A stretch of 64,000 nt of DNA from Pseudalkalibacillus berkeleyi (GTDB lineage: Bacteria; Bacillota; Bacilli; Bacillales; Fictibacillaceae): assembly GCF_021608225.1 (NCBI RefSeq), contig NZ_JAKIJS010000001.1:2046001-2110000 (forward strand). The letters are read 5' to 3'. Positions 20,195 to 28,903 of the stretch are shown here, piece by piece. A program made the translations under genes and the position numbers. Under the pieces are notes generated by a model that worked only from the letters and a program-made list of their open reading frames with translations, was not told the DNA's origin and did not search any database. How positions within the stretch are numbered: the first letter of the stretch is position 1; the number at the start of each line of letters is the position of its first letter.

Positions 20195-20221
20195 CTCTAC
20201 ATTCATTTATTTATTCTTCCG

Positions 20222-21409
20222 TTATTGCGCTTTTCGTACGGTATCTCGTGCAATCATTACTTCTTCGTTTGTCGGGATGATCATTACTTTTACAGGCGAG
20301 TGTGGGTAGTTAAGGAACGCTTCTTTCCCACGGACTTTATTTAGTGCTGGATCCCAGTAAACGCCCATGAATTCAAGCCCTTTCATAACACGTTCACGAA
20401 TAACATCACTATTTTCACCGATTCCTGCAGTAAATACAATTGCATCAATACCGTGCATTTTAGACGCATAGGAACCGATGTACTTGTGAATTCGACCAGC
20501 GAATACTTCCAATGCTAACTCTGCTCGTTCGTTTCCTTCTTCTGCTTGCTTTTCAATATCACGAAGGTCACTTGAAAATCCTGAAACTCCAAGTAATCCA
20601 CTTTCTTTATTCAGGACATTCATCACTTCTTCAGCTGTTTTACCTGTTTTCTCCATAATGTATGGGATCAATGCAGGGTCAATGTTCCCTGAACGCGTTC
20701 CCATCGTAACACCTGCGAGTGGGGTAAAGCCCATAGATGTATCAATTGATTTGCCGCCTTCAATCGCAGCGATACTGGCACCATTACCAAGATGACATGA
20801 AATCAAGCGAAGCTGTTCAATTGGTCTTCCGAGTAGTTCTGCACACCTTTGGGAGACATACTTATGGCTTGTCCCGTGGAATCCATACTTGCGAATACCA
20901 AATTCTTTGTAATAATCATATGGCAAACTATACAAGAATGATTGTTCAGGCATCGTTTGATGGAATGCTGTATCAAATACTGCGACTGCAGGTACATTCG
21001 GAAGAATTTCTTTAAACGCTCGAATGCCAACAATGTTAGCCGGATTATGGAGCGGTGCTAAGTCAGATACTTCTTCAATTTCTTTAATAACTTCTTCAGT
21101 TATTAATATCGAATCATTGAACTTCTCTCCACCATGAACGACACGATGGCCAATTCCTTCAATTTCATCATATGATTCAATAATATTGTGTGCTGTCAAT
21201 TTGTTCAAAAGCATCTTAACGGCTACACCATGGTCCTCAATATCAATTGTTTCCTTTATTTTTTCACCATTCACTTCAATCGCAAAAATGCTATCAGGCA
21301 GACCAATTCTTTCTACAAGACCTTTTGTAACTACTGTCTCTTCAGGCATTCTGAGTAACTGAAATTTCAGTGACGAACTCCCGGCGTTAATGGCCAGTAT
21401 CATTTGCAT
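20222..21409 (-). CDS. ackA: Acetate kinase
   Basis: Converts acetyl phosphate and ADP to acetate and ATP, the overflow route from acetyl-CoA. The 395-aa product shows the ASKHA phosphate-1 motif [16 protein letters not shown] at the N-terminus, [11 protein letters not shown], the catalytic-region HLGNGAS and GFSSDLRD, matching Bacillus AckA closely. ATG 21409 is used: GGAG is 11 bases upstream, somewhat long. A cre-like palindrome (21495-21510) lies 85 bp upstream, in line with CcpA activation of ackA known in B. subtilis. ytxK precedes it as in B. subtilis. Confidence 0.97.
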   Translation of the reverse strand: MQMILAINAGSSSLKFQLLRMPEETVVTKGLVERIGLPDSIFAIEVNGEKIKETIDIEDHGVAVKMLLNKLTAHNIIESYDEIEGIGHRVVHGGEKFNDSILITEEVIKEIEEVSDLAPLHNPANIVGIRAFKEILPNVPAVAVFDTAFHQTMPEQSFLYSLPYDYYKEFGIRKYGFHGTSHKYVSQRCAELLGRPIEQLRLISCHLGNGASIAAIEGGKSIDTSMGFTPLAGVTMGTRSGNIDPALIPYIMEKTGKTAEEVMNVLNKESGLLGVSGFSSDLRDIEKQAEEGNERAELALEVFAGRIHKYIGSYASKMHGIDAIVFTAGIGENSDVIRERVMKGLEFMGVYWDPALNKVRGKEAFLNYPHSPVKVMIIPTNEEVMIARDTVRKAQ

Positions 21410-21494
21410 ATATAAGACAACTCCTTCGTTGTTGAAGATCATTTATCCCAAACCTGCTACCATTAAACCACCAGATCACTGTTCCCCGCAAGGA

Positions 21495-21510
21495 TGGAAA
21501 GCGTTTTCCA
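21495..21510. promoter_or_regulatory. Cre-like CcpA site upstream of ackA
   Basis: TGGAAAGCGTTTTCCA is part of a 20-bp inverted repeat (21493-21512) with centre GCGT. Aligned to the 14-bp cre consensus it mismatches only at the two outermost positions. It lies in the 180-bp gap between ytxK and the ackA start, where CcpA activates ackA in B. subtilis. Confidence 0.6.
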
Positions 21511-21592
21511 TCTATATTCTTTATTTTCAGATTTGAATGCGATTTCATTGTGACATTTTGGTGAAAAAAAACTGCGATTATACACAATTAAG

Positions 21593-22582
21593 TTAACCAG
21601 TAAAAGAATTCTTAAACCAATTGTCAATTTGAACCATGATGCCCTGAAGAGCTTTAGGCTCACTGAAACTAGGAAGTTCAGCCATCAATGCTTCTTTAGG
21701 TGGCTCGATTCCTTCTCCTTTTTTCTGTAAAAAGAAAATACTTTTCGCGTGCTCTTCTTTCTTGAACATCGTTAAAGGGAGCTGTAAAAGACCATGAATG
21801 ACCGCTTCTTCTTTCAGGAAGCTATTCAGTTTCTTTGCCTCGTCTCCTGCGAATAGGAAATTAGGAATTAAGAAGAAAAGAAATCCACCTTCTTTTGTAT
21901 GTTTCAAGGCTTGCTCGATCATCAAGTGATGGGCGTAAGAGTGACCAGAATCAGCTTTTAGTTTGTATTTTGCAGCTGTATCGTCATCTGGATAATACCC
22001 TACAGGTAAATCTGTTACGACAAAGTCAACCGGATCGATCATCAATGATTTCAAGCTATCTTGATGGTAGAGTTGAATGTCATGCTCTTGCGCATTTAAG
22101 CTTGCATATGCAAGCTTTATCAACGTTTCATCAACCTCTGAACCATAGCCATATACAGGCTTCTTCACTTGATTAAGAATCGCTGAAACAAGATTCCCTG
22201 TTCCGATTGCTGGGTCTAGCATCGTGACACGTTCCTTATCACCGATTGTTTTCTCAACTAAGTATCCAACAAAGAGTGCAACCGCATCAGGAGTCATTGC
22301 ATGATGCGATTGAACACCATCTTGCATTCCTTTTAGTATGGCTAACTGAAACCCTTTTCGAATTTCTTCCTTAGATAAGTCATCAAGCGAAAGGGATTGA
22401 TATTTATATAGTAGATCATTCTTGGTTTGTTCATCAAATCGATCAGGTATAGCACCTTGTACGAGGTGTTCACCCGTCATTACTAACCCTTCAAGGTAAG
22501 TGACTTGTTCCTTCTCTGAGAGAAGCGTTGCCGTTTCATGTAACAGCCGATAAAATGTTTCAACCTTTTGAAATTCAGGCAT
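21593..22582 (-). CDS. ytxK: Class I SAM-dependent methyltransferase YtxK
   Basis: A 329-aa protein related to N6-adenine DNA methylases but without an associated restriction system. It has the SAM-binding motif LDPAIGTGNLVSAI (around 140-153) and, in place of the classical NPPY, the variant VTDLPVGYYP (around 195-204), so activity on DNA is uncertain. ATG 22582 follows AATAGGAGGATTAAGAA. The position between tpx and ackA is the same in B. subtilis. Confidence 0.9.
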   Translation of the reverse strand: MPEFQKVETFYRLLHETATLLSEKEQVTYLEGLVMTGEHLVQGAIPDRFDEQTKNDLLYKYQSLSLDDLSKEEIRKGFQLAILKGMQDGVQSHHAMTPDAVALFVGYLVEKTIGDKERVTMLDPAIGTGNLVSAILNQVKKPVYGYGSEVDETLIKLAYASLNAQEHDIQLYHQDSLKSLMIDPVDFVVTDLPVGYYPDDDTAAKYKLKADSGHSYAHHLMIEQALKHTKEGGFLFFLIPNFLFAGDEAKKLNSFLKEEAVIHGLLQLPLTMFKKEEHAKSIFFLQKKGEGIEPPKEALMAELPSFSEPKALQGIMVQIDNWFKNSFTG

Positions 22583-22644
22583 GTTCTTAATCCTCCTATT
22601 TTACAACTAGACTTATTGTATCAAACATGTAATCCAATAAAAAA

Positions 22645-22701
22645 GGTTAACCCCGCAAGGTGCAGGCAAATGAAAGTTTGCCTGACACTTGAAGGTTAAC
22701 C
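22645..22701 (-). terminator. Compound terminator after tpx
   Basis: Outer GGTTAACC copies (22645-22652 and 22694-22701) enclose an inner hairpin CAGGCAAA/TTTGCCTG. Read on the minus strand the outer arm is followed by TTTTTT. The size (57 nt) is larger than most neighbours' terminators. Confidence 0.8.
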
Positions 22702-22732
22702 GGATTTCATTACAGTTAAACTTTGTTGTTAA

Positions 22733-23233
22733 TTACTTAGCAGACTTAGCTGCTTCAACTGCTGCCTCATAGTCTGGGTGATTTGTTGCTTCACTCACAT
22801 ATTCAACATAAGTCACTTTGTCGTTTGAATCAACAACGAATACTGCTCGTGCTAGTAAACGAAGTTCCTCAATCGCAACGCCGTAGGCTTTACCGAATGA
22901 AAGATCACGGTGGTCAGAAAGCGTTTGAACGTTTTCTATACCTGCTGCTGCACACCATCTTTTTTGAGCCATTGGTAAATCTACACTGACCGTCAATATT
23001 TTAACGTTATCAAGCTTTGATGCTTCTTCATTGAACTTACGCGTTTGCTGATCACACACACCTGTATCTAAAGAAGGCACGACGCTAATTAATCGAACGC
23101 TTCCCTTTGAATCGTCTAATGTAACGGGTGACATGTCATTTGCTAATACTGTGAAATCTGGAGCTGTATCCCCTACTTTTACTTCATTACCTAATAGTGT
23201 CACTGGATTTTCTTTAAATGTTACTGCTGCCAT
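22733..23233 (-). CDS. tpx: Thiol peroxidase
   Basis: An atypical 2-Cys peroxiredoxin that reduces hydroperoxides with thioredoxin. The 166-aa protein has the peroxidatic Cys60 in [14 protein letters not shown] and the resolving Cys94 in KRWCAAAG, the spacing of the Tpx family. It is cytosolic with no signal peptide. ATG 23233 follows AAGGAGTTGTTTAGAA. It has its own promoter and terminator. Confidence 0.97.
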   Translation of the reverse strand: MAAVTFKENPVTLLGNEVKVGDTAPDFTVLANDMSPVTLDDSKGSVRLISVVPSLDTGVCDQQTRKFNEEASKLDNVKILTVSVDLPMAQKRWCAAAGIENVQTLSDHRDLSFGKAYGVAIEELRLLARAVFVVDSNDKVTYVEYVSEATNHPDYEAAVEAAKSAK

Positions 23234-23303
23234 TTCTAAACAACTCCTTATGATTAGGTTACTTCATCAAGTTAATGGTAAACTTTCTGAATTCTTCTTT
23301 CAA

Positions 23304-23332
23304 GTAATAAGGATTACTTTAACAAAAGTCAA
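23304..23332 (-). promoter_or_regulatory. Probable sigma-A promoter of tpx
   Basis: TTGACT (23327-23332) and TATTAC (23304-23309) are 17 nt apart on the minus strand, about 70 nt before the tpx start. Confidence 0.55.
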
Positions 23333-23343
23333 ACAAACGCAAA

Positions 23344-23382
23344 AATGTCCAGAATTCCGAGCAAGTCAGAAATCCAGACATT
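23344..23382 (-). terminator. Terminator after ytfJ
   Basis: AATGTCCAGAATTC and GAAATCCAGACATT pair imperfectly; the minus strand then reads TTTTTG. It separates ytfI-ytfJ from tpx. Confidence 0.65.
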
Positions 23383-23421
23383 GAAGTTTTAATTTAGGGT
23401 GTTTCAGCCTGATTTGTTTTA

Positions 23422-23916
23422 CTAGAAATCTAAGTCATGCTTTTGTCGACGTTCGGATTGATGTTGGGTCTGTTGGAGATCAGGTTGTTGCTGTCTTTGT
23501 TGATTATTAGACTTCGAACCTTGTGTGTTATTCATCATTTTCTGGATCTTTTCAACAACCTGTGGCGCTAAATCCAATAATCTCTCATACAAGTGGGTAC
23601 TGTTATCAAGGTGAATCGTCTTAACGCCTGATGAATTCACAATGAGAAAGGCAATCGGTGTAATCGAAACGCCTCCACCACTTCCTCCACCAAACGGGAG
23701 AGAATCCTCATCTGAACTCCCTTTCGAGTGACCTGACGACGCAGAATTAAACTGACTTCCACCAGCCGCAAAGCCGAAACCAACCTTAGATACGGTTAGA
23801 ATCACACTACCATCAGGTGTTTCAACTGGATCTCCAATGATCGTATTGACATCGATCATCTCTTTAATATTTTCCATTGCTGTTTGCATCAAGCCCTGGA
23901 TTGGATGTTCTGACAT
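23422..23916 (-). CDS. ytfJ: Spore protein YtfJ/GerW family
   Basis: A 164-aa sporulation protein; in B. subtilis YtfJ (GerW) is made in the forespore and affects germination. The conserved core reads MSEHPIQGLMQTAMENIKEM, then DVNTIIGDPVETPDGSVI, KVGFGFAAGGS and a glycine-rich GGGSGGGVSITPIAFLIV. The C-terminal tail is glutamine-rich and variable. Its start overlaps the upstream ytfI frame by 53 bp, supported by GGAAGGGAAGGAAACAGC before ATG 23916. Cotranscription with ytfI is therefore likely. Confidence 0.93.
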   Translation of the reverse strand: MSEHPIQGLMQTAMENIKEMIDVNTIIGDPVETPDGSVILTVSKVGFGFAAGGSQFNSASSGHSKGSSDEDSLPFGGGSGGGVSITPIAFLIVNSSGVKTIHLDNSTHLYERLLDLAPQVVEKIQKMMNNTQGSKSNNQQRQQQPDLQQTQHQSERRQKHDLDF

Positions 23917-24559
23917 GCTGTTTCCTTCCCTTCCAATTTTTCGCGATCTGATATCCTGCGCGTATAGCTTTCCCCACTCGAAATGAAAACATACATTGCA
24001 TATTCGTATTTACAAGAGGAATTTGAAAGGATGGATGCACTTCTATGAGAGGAGGATTTTTTAAATTGGCAATATGACTGATCAATCCTACTAGACTTCC
24101 TTTAATTGTCCAAAGCATTCCTGAAAAAACGCCCGTAGAGCCTGCATCCCCCGTACCGATCGTACTGTACCATTCGAACTTTTCAATCTGTATTGATTGA
24201 AGGAATTTACGTACAATTTTATGAAACTGGTACACTGAGTCAATTATTTCTCTCGTTTCATGGGCACGCTGAACGATGGATTCAGCTCGGAAAATAGCTT
24301 CTCTATCCTTCTCATGATCTTGCTTCCCCACTTCTAAATCTGTTTGATATTGGAGGTGGACCCCATCATCCTCCACTTCCAATTGGTCAAAAGGAAAGTC
24401 CCATGAATAATGTATAATACCTTTAAACACATGCATATGAACCTTGCATTCGTTTCGGTTTGGTTCATGGATATACGTAATTGAAACTGTAACGCGACTG
24501 ACCAAAACCATTATGATTAGGGCAATAAAGAATAGGATAATTCCGATAACCCAATACAT
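23864..24559 (-). CDS. ytfI: DUF2953 protein YtfI
   Basis: A 231-aa protein with one N-terminal membrane helix (residues 2-22, YWVIGIILFFIALIIMVLVS) and a polar remainder. It matches the DUF2953/YtfI family by position and layout; in B. subtilis ytfI and ytfJ are neighbours linked to sporulation. ATG 24559 is eight bases after AAGGTGG; the open frame extends 17 codons further into the preceding terminator and was trimmed. Its last 53 bases overlap ytfJ. Confidence 0.85.
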   Translation of the reverse strand: MYWVIGIILFFIALIIMVLVSRVTVSITYIHEPNRNECKVHMHVFKGIIHYSWDFPFDQLEVEDDGVHLQYQTDLEVGKQDHEKDREAIFRAESIVQRAHETREIIDSVYQFHKIVRKFLQSIQIEKFEWYSTIGTGDAGSTGVFSGMLWTIKGSLVGLISHIANLKNPPLIEVHPSFQIPLVNTNMQCMFSFRVGKAIRAGYQIAKNWKGRKQHVRTSNPGLDANSNGKY

Positions 24560-24595
24560 CCACTCATCCACCTTTTTATTCACTATGCACAAAAA

Positions 24596-24628
24596 AAGAC
24601 CTATCAGCATTATGTACTGACAGGTCTT
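24596..24628 (-). terminator. Terminator after yteJ
   Basis: AAGACCTATCAG and CTGACAGGTCTT form a 12-bp stem with one mismatch, followed on the minus strand by TTTTT. It lies between yteJ and ytfI. Confidence 0.8.
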
Positions 24629-24637
24629 GAACGATAC

Positions 24638-25117
24638 CTATTTCTTCGTATGAATCACACGCGTATCTGCGAAAATATCATGTAGAGCTTTTTTTTCGCT
24701 CGTAAATCCAGAAATAAGATAACCAATTAATAAGATTTTCTTACTAATAAATCGACCAATTACCTCTCTGAAAAGAAGTGTCGACCAGGTAAGATGACCG
24801 TCTATTTCTTTCGAAACCACTTTAATTGCGAATACCATTTTTCCAAGCGTTTGTCCGAAGAACTTCGTCATCAACAAAAAGTAGGCGAAAAATATAATAC
24901 CTGTTGAGATTGCTTTAATCGAAAAAATACTAGGGTCATTCAAGGGTAAATCTAACCACCGGAATGTAGGATTAATCATAATACGATAAATACTCCCGAT
25001 GACTAATAAATCGATCAAATAAGCCCAGAATCTCATCCAAAACCCAGCAAATTTTCTCGGTTTAGGAGGATCTAGAGGGGGGTTCATTGGTTGTTCATCT
25101 GAAATTGTATTATCCAA
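24638..25117 (-). CDS. yteJ: RDD family membrane protein YteJ
   Basis: A 159-aa membrane protein with the RDD-family opening FAGFWMRFWAYLIDLLVIGS and three to four hydrophobic segments. The N-terminal 25 residues are proline-rich and polar. It begins with TTG 25117, supported by GGAGGGAATATAA directly upstream. It follows sppA by 12 bp, as in B. subtilis, where YteJ modulates SppA and resistance to lantibiotics. Confidence 0.9.
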   Translation of the reverse strand: MDNTISDEQPMNPPLDPPKPRKFAGFWMRFWAYLIDLLVIGSIYRIMINPTFRWLDLPLNDPSIFSIKAISTGIIFFAYFLLMTKFFGQTLGKMVFAIKVVSKEIDGHLTWSTLLFREVIGRFISKKILLIGYLISGFTSEKKALHDIFADTRVIHTKK

Positions 25118-25129
25118 TTATATTCCCTC

Positions 25130-26137
25130 CTATTCCGTGTATAAATATTTGATTTGCGGTGTATTTGTCTCACTCATAAGCTTTTGAATACCGAGAAGAT
25201 CACCATTCGGTTGGAACAGCTTTTGAGCGGTCATGTTCAGGAAAGAATTTAAACCAATATTTTGTTCATATCGGACAACCTTCAAATGAGAGTTTCCTAA
25301 ATCCTTCTTCATCGTCTTGATCGTATCGTCAAGATCACCTAATCCATCAACGAGATTCAATTCCTTCGCTTGTCTTCCGTCATATACTCGACCGTCAGCA
25401 ATTTTACGAACATTGCTTTCTGACATTTCTCGTCCAGATGCAATTACTTTTACAAATTCATCATAAGAATTATCAACGATAGACTGAAGAATTTCCTGTT
25501 CACTTTCCGTCATTTCACGGGTCGGTGAGAGAATGTCTTTATGCTTGCCACTCTTAATCGTTTCCCACTTCACACCTAACTTTTCAGCCAACTCACCATA
25601 GTTCATAGATTGGATGATCACACCTAGTGATCCAGTTAGTGTAGAAGGATGCGCAATAATCTTATCTGCTGGTGCTGAAATGTAATACCCACCCGATGCG
25701 GCCATGTTACCCATCGATATGTATACCGGCTTCTTACTTTTCTTTTGAATAGTCTTTATTTGATCATGAATTTCAGCGCTTTCAACTACGCCTCCACCTG
25801 GCGTGTTGACTCGTATGATGATCCCTTCTACGCTAGAATCTTCACCAGCGTATTCTAGCATTGCTAGAAAATTCCGATGGTTATATCCTTGGGATTGAAA
25901 GAATGATACTGCATCTCCAGTATCTTGTATGACACCGTTCAACTCTAGTAGAACGATGCTTTCCTTATCTTTACCTTCCTCCACAACCTCTTCAATAAAA
26001 GGTTCGTCTTCAAATAGCGCACTACTTTCTATGCTTCCGAAGTTTGCATTTGCCGCAAGTGATAGTCCATTTATGAGAACCGAGACAAACAACAAAGCGG
26101 CTGCAATCCCTAATGCTGCCCAACGTTTTCCGTTCAT
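25130..26137 (-). CDS. sppA: Signal peptide peptidase SppA
   Basis: A membrane-anchored serine protease (S49) that degrades remnant signal peptides. The 335-aa protein has one N-terminal membrane helix (residues 6-28) and an extracytoplasmic catalytic domain. The Ser/Lys dyad is visible as Ser148 (MAASGGYYISA) and Lys200 (SGKHKD), each one residue later than in B. subtilis SppA. TGSLGVIIQ lies at 168-176. ATG 26137 follows TAGGAGGCTTCAC. It forms an operon with yteJ. Confidence 0.95.
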   Translation of the reverse strand: MNGKRWAALGIAAALLFVSVLINGLSLAANANFGSIESSALFEDEPFIEEVVEEGKDKESIVLLELNGVIQDTGDAVSFFQSQGYNHRNFLAMLEYAGEDSSVEGIIIRVNTPGGGVVESAEIHDQIKTIQKKSKKPVYISMGNMAASGGYYISAPADKIIAHPSTLTGSLGVIIQSMNYGELAEKLGVKWETIKSGKHKDILSPTREMTESEQEILQSIVDNSYDEFVKVIASGREMSESNVRKIADGRVYDGRQAKELNLVDGLGDLDDTIKTMKKDLGNSHLKVVRYEQNIGLNSFLNMTAQKLFQPNGDLLGIQKLMSETNTPQIKYLYTE

Positions 26138-26327
26138 GTGAAGCCTCCTAGCTATTATTTATCTGTAAAGTTTACCCAATACTAGATAGAATACCATAAA
26201 TTAATTGCGTTGAAGATGATTTGACAAAAAAGTTCAGAAAACCGATTATTAATGTACATGATCATTGATAAAATTTGCAAAGGTCCACAAAATAAAAAAA
26301 GGGTGAAAGTACAATAGGAGGTTAATG

Positions 26328-27125
26328 ATGGCTGATCGTAAAAATATTCATTTCTTTCACAAGAAAGGAACTGAATTTGAAGATAAAATTGTCAGATTAA
26401 AGAACCTTGCTGTAGATAATGGGTTTACCTTAGTAGACAAAGCAGATGAAGCGAACATTATCGCAAGTATTGGTGGAGATGGTACTTTCCTACAAGCTGT
26501 CAGGCAAACTGGGTTTCGGGACGATGCTTTATATGTCGGAGTTAGTACCGGTCAATTAGGATTCTATTGTGACTTTGATATTGAAGATTTACCAGGCATG
26601 ATCGAAGCGATGATGAATGAACAAGTAGAGGTCCGCAGATATCCAACCATTAAAGTGGACGTAGAAAATGACGCCTCCTTCTATTGCCTTAATGAGTGTT
26701 CCATCCGTTCAGGCATTATTAAGACACTATCACTTGATTTGTATATTGACGACCTATTCTTCGAAAGATTTAAAGGCGATGGCATCATCGTGTCTACACC
26801 AACTGGAAGTACGGCCTATAACAAATCAATGGACGGCGCTATTGTAGATCCGAAGCTTGCCTGTATGCAGATTAACGAAGTTGCATCCATTAACAACAAT
26901 CATTATAGAACGCTCGGTAGTTCATTCCTATTGAGTGAAGAACGAGCCCTAGTGATTAATATGGTTGACGACGGTAACGATTTTCCGATTATTGGAATGG
27001 ACAATGAGGCGTTGAGTGTCAGGCATACCGGTTCAATTAGAATCAGCCTGTCAGACAAACGAATTAAGACTGTAAAATTGAAGGACAACTCCTTCTGGCA
27101 TAAAGTGAAGAGAAGCTTTTTGTAA
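26328..27125 (+). CDS. nadK2: NAD kinase, NadK2/PpnKB type
   Basis: Phosphorylates NAD to NADP in the cytosol. The 265-aa product has the GGDG motif (ASIGGDGTFLQ, residues 49-52 for GGDG), the NE-S motif in CLNECSIRSG, and STPTGSTAYNKS for nucleotide binding. Bacilli usually carry two NAD kinases; this one lies beside sppA, the position of B. subtilis ytdI/nadK2. Two tandem ATGs occur (26325, 26328); the second has the better six-base spacing to AGGAGG. Confidence 0.94.
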   Translation: MADRKNIHFFHKKGTEFEDKIVRLKNLAVDNGFTLVDKADEANIIASIGGDGTFLQAVRQTGFRDDALYVGVSTGQLGFYCDFDIEDLPGMIEAMMNEQVEVRRYPTIKVDVENDASFYCLNECSIRSGIIKTLSLDLYIDDLFFERFKGDGIIVSTPTGSTAYNKSMDGAIVDPKLACMQINEVASINNNHYRTLGSSFLLSEERALVINMVDDGNDFPIIGMDNEALSVRHTGSIRISLSDKRIKTVKLKDNSFWHKVKRSFL

Positions 27126-27138
27126 AAAGTAGATAAGA

Positions 27139-27175
27139 AAGGTGATCCCCATATTAACTCGGATCACCTTTTTTG
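27139..27175 (+). terminator. Terminator after NAD kinase gene
   Basis: AAGGTGATCC and GGATCACCTT enclose a 12-nt loop and lead into TTTT. It lies between convergent genes. Confidence 0.88.
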
Positions 27176-27198
27176 TATATTTTAAATCAGTTTATGCG

Positions 27199-28788
27199 CT
27201 ATTCTGCAGCATAAACAATGGAATTATTGACAACTGTCTTTAAAACAGTCACATCTGGAATATTTTCTGGGTCAATTCGGAACAAATCTTCGCTAAGAAC
27301 GGTGAAATCTGCACTATATCCGCTCTTGATCCTACCCATTTCATCTTCTTTACCGATTGCGTAGGCACTTCCTTTTGTATAGAGCGAGACAGCTTCATAC
27401 ACAGTGAGTTTTTGTTCAGGATAATATCCTTGGTGTGGATCTCCCTTCTTCTTCCTCATAACCGCTGCATATATCGTTGCAAGCGGGTCAGCTGTCTCTA
27501 TAGGTGCATCAGAACCAGCCCCACAAGGAATCCCCTCGTCAAGTAACGTTTTCCAAGCAAAGCTATATTGCATGCGCTCCTCCCCAAGCCGTTCGATCAC
27601 CCATGGGAAGTCAGATGCTACGAAATGAGGCTGAATATCAATAATGACAGGCACCTTCTTGAGTCGTTCAATTAAATCTGGTCGAACGACTTGACCATGA
27701 ACAAAACGATCTCTCAGTCCTATTGGTGGCGGATACTCCTCGACTGCATACAAGGCAAATTCTAACGCTAAGTCACCAATCGTATGGATCGCAACTGGCA
27801 TATTATAACGTCTAGCTTTTTTTACGAGATTTTTCAGTTCCGTAAGAGTGTGAATGGCTACACCATATGTTTCCGGCATGTCATTGTACGGTTTACTTAG
27901 GTACGCGGTTCTACCACCTAATGCACCATCGGCAAAAATTTTCATTGCGCCAAGCTCAACATAACCATTCGACGCACCAAACGCAAATCGATGTTCATGC
28001 ATATCCTCAACCACTTCATGGTGGACGAGGAGATTCGCTTTGAATTTCATATTTTCTTCATTCACGACATTCAAAAATGTATCGTAGGTCCTCTTAAATC
28101 CTCCATAATAATTCAAATCCTCACTATGACCTCCGACAAGCCCGTGCTTTGTCAGATCCTCTACTGAAGTTGAAAGTGCGCGGTGTAAGTATTCTTCAGT
28201 TACCTTAGGGAGAGCGTCTCGAACAAGATCTTGTGCCTTATCAAGCAAATATCCTGTCGGAGAACCGTTTGAATCTCTAACAATTACCCCACCAGGAGGG
28301 TCAGGGGTATGTTTCGTTATTCCTGCTATATCTAGTGCTTTTGAGTTCGCGAGCAGTGCATGGCGACAAATGCGCGTTAACATCATTGGATGATGAGGTG
28401 CAATCTCGTCTAATTCATTACGGTGGAAAATTTTTCGGTCCACAAAATTATTTTCATTCCAGCCATCTCCGATGATCCACTCATCAAAGGGCGTCGAATA
28501 GACTTTTTCTTTAAGTGTCGTTCGCATTTCTTCAGCCGAGTGGATTTCTGATAAATCAAGTCGTAGTAGCTTTTCCCCGTGACCGATCATATGTAAGTGA
28601 CTGTCCACAAACCCAGGATACATGACAGCACCTTGGAGATCTTGTATCTCATCTATAGCATGTTCCCGCTCCATTCTGTCACGATCACCAGTATCAATAA
28701 TCCGTTCGTTTTCTACTATTACGGCTTCAACCGTTTCAAACTCTTCATTCATTGTGTAGATCGTTCCATTCGTCCATAACGTTTTCAT
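27199..28788 (-). CDS. ytcJ: YtcJ-type amidohydrolase
   Basis: A 529-aa metal-dependent amidohydrolase of the YtcJ group (amidohydrolase 3); the substrate is unknown. The HxH metal site is in FVDSHLHMIGHG (around residue 60), further ligands are expected in HTIGDLA, and the catalytic aspartate is in GAGSDAPIE (around 445). There is no signal peptide. ATG 28788 follows TGAGGTGGAACG. Its order next to the acyl-CoA synthetase and NAD kinase genes matches B. subtilis. Confidence 0.88.
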   Translation of the reverse strand: MKTLWTNGTIYTMNEEFETVEAVIVENERIIDTGDRDRMEREHAIDEIQDLQGAVMYPGFVDSHLHMIGHGEKLLRLDLSEIHSAEEMRTTLKEKVYSTPFDEWIIGDGWNENNFVDRKIFHRNELDEIAPHHPMMLTRICRHALLANSKALDIAGITKHTPDPPGGVIVRDSNGSPTGYLLDKAQDLVRDALPKVTEEYLHRALSTSVEDLTKHGLVGGHSEDLNYYGGFKRTYDTFLNVVNEENMKFKANLLVHHEVVEDMHEHRFAFGASNGYVELGAMKIFADGALGGRTAYLSKPYNDMPETYGVAIHTLTELKNLVKKARRYNMPVAIHTIGDLALEFALYAVEEYPPPIGLRDRFVHGQVVRPDLIERLKKVPVIIDIQPHFVASDFPWVIERLGEERMQYSFAWKTLLDEGIPCGAGSDAPIETADPLATIYAAVMRKKKGDPHQGYYPEQKLTVYEAVSLYTKGSAYAIGKEDEMGRIKSGYSADFTVLSEDLFRIDPENIPDVTVLKTVVNNSIVYAAE

Positions 28789-28872
28789 CGTTCCACCTCA
28801 ACTTTCAATTTCTGTATCATATGAAAATCATATCGAACTTCTCAAAAACATGCTACTTACTTGAATGAAAAA

Positions 28873-28894
28873 GAGCCGGTTGTTGATCCGGCTC
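28873..28894 (-). terminator. Terminator after acyl-CoA synthetase gene
   Basis: GAGCCGG and CCGGCTC form a 7-bp stem with an 8-nt loop, followed on the minus strand by TTTTTC. Confidence 0.8.
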
Positions 28895-28903
28895 CTTTCT
28901 TCT

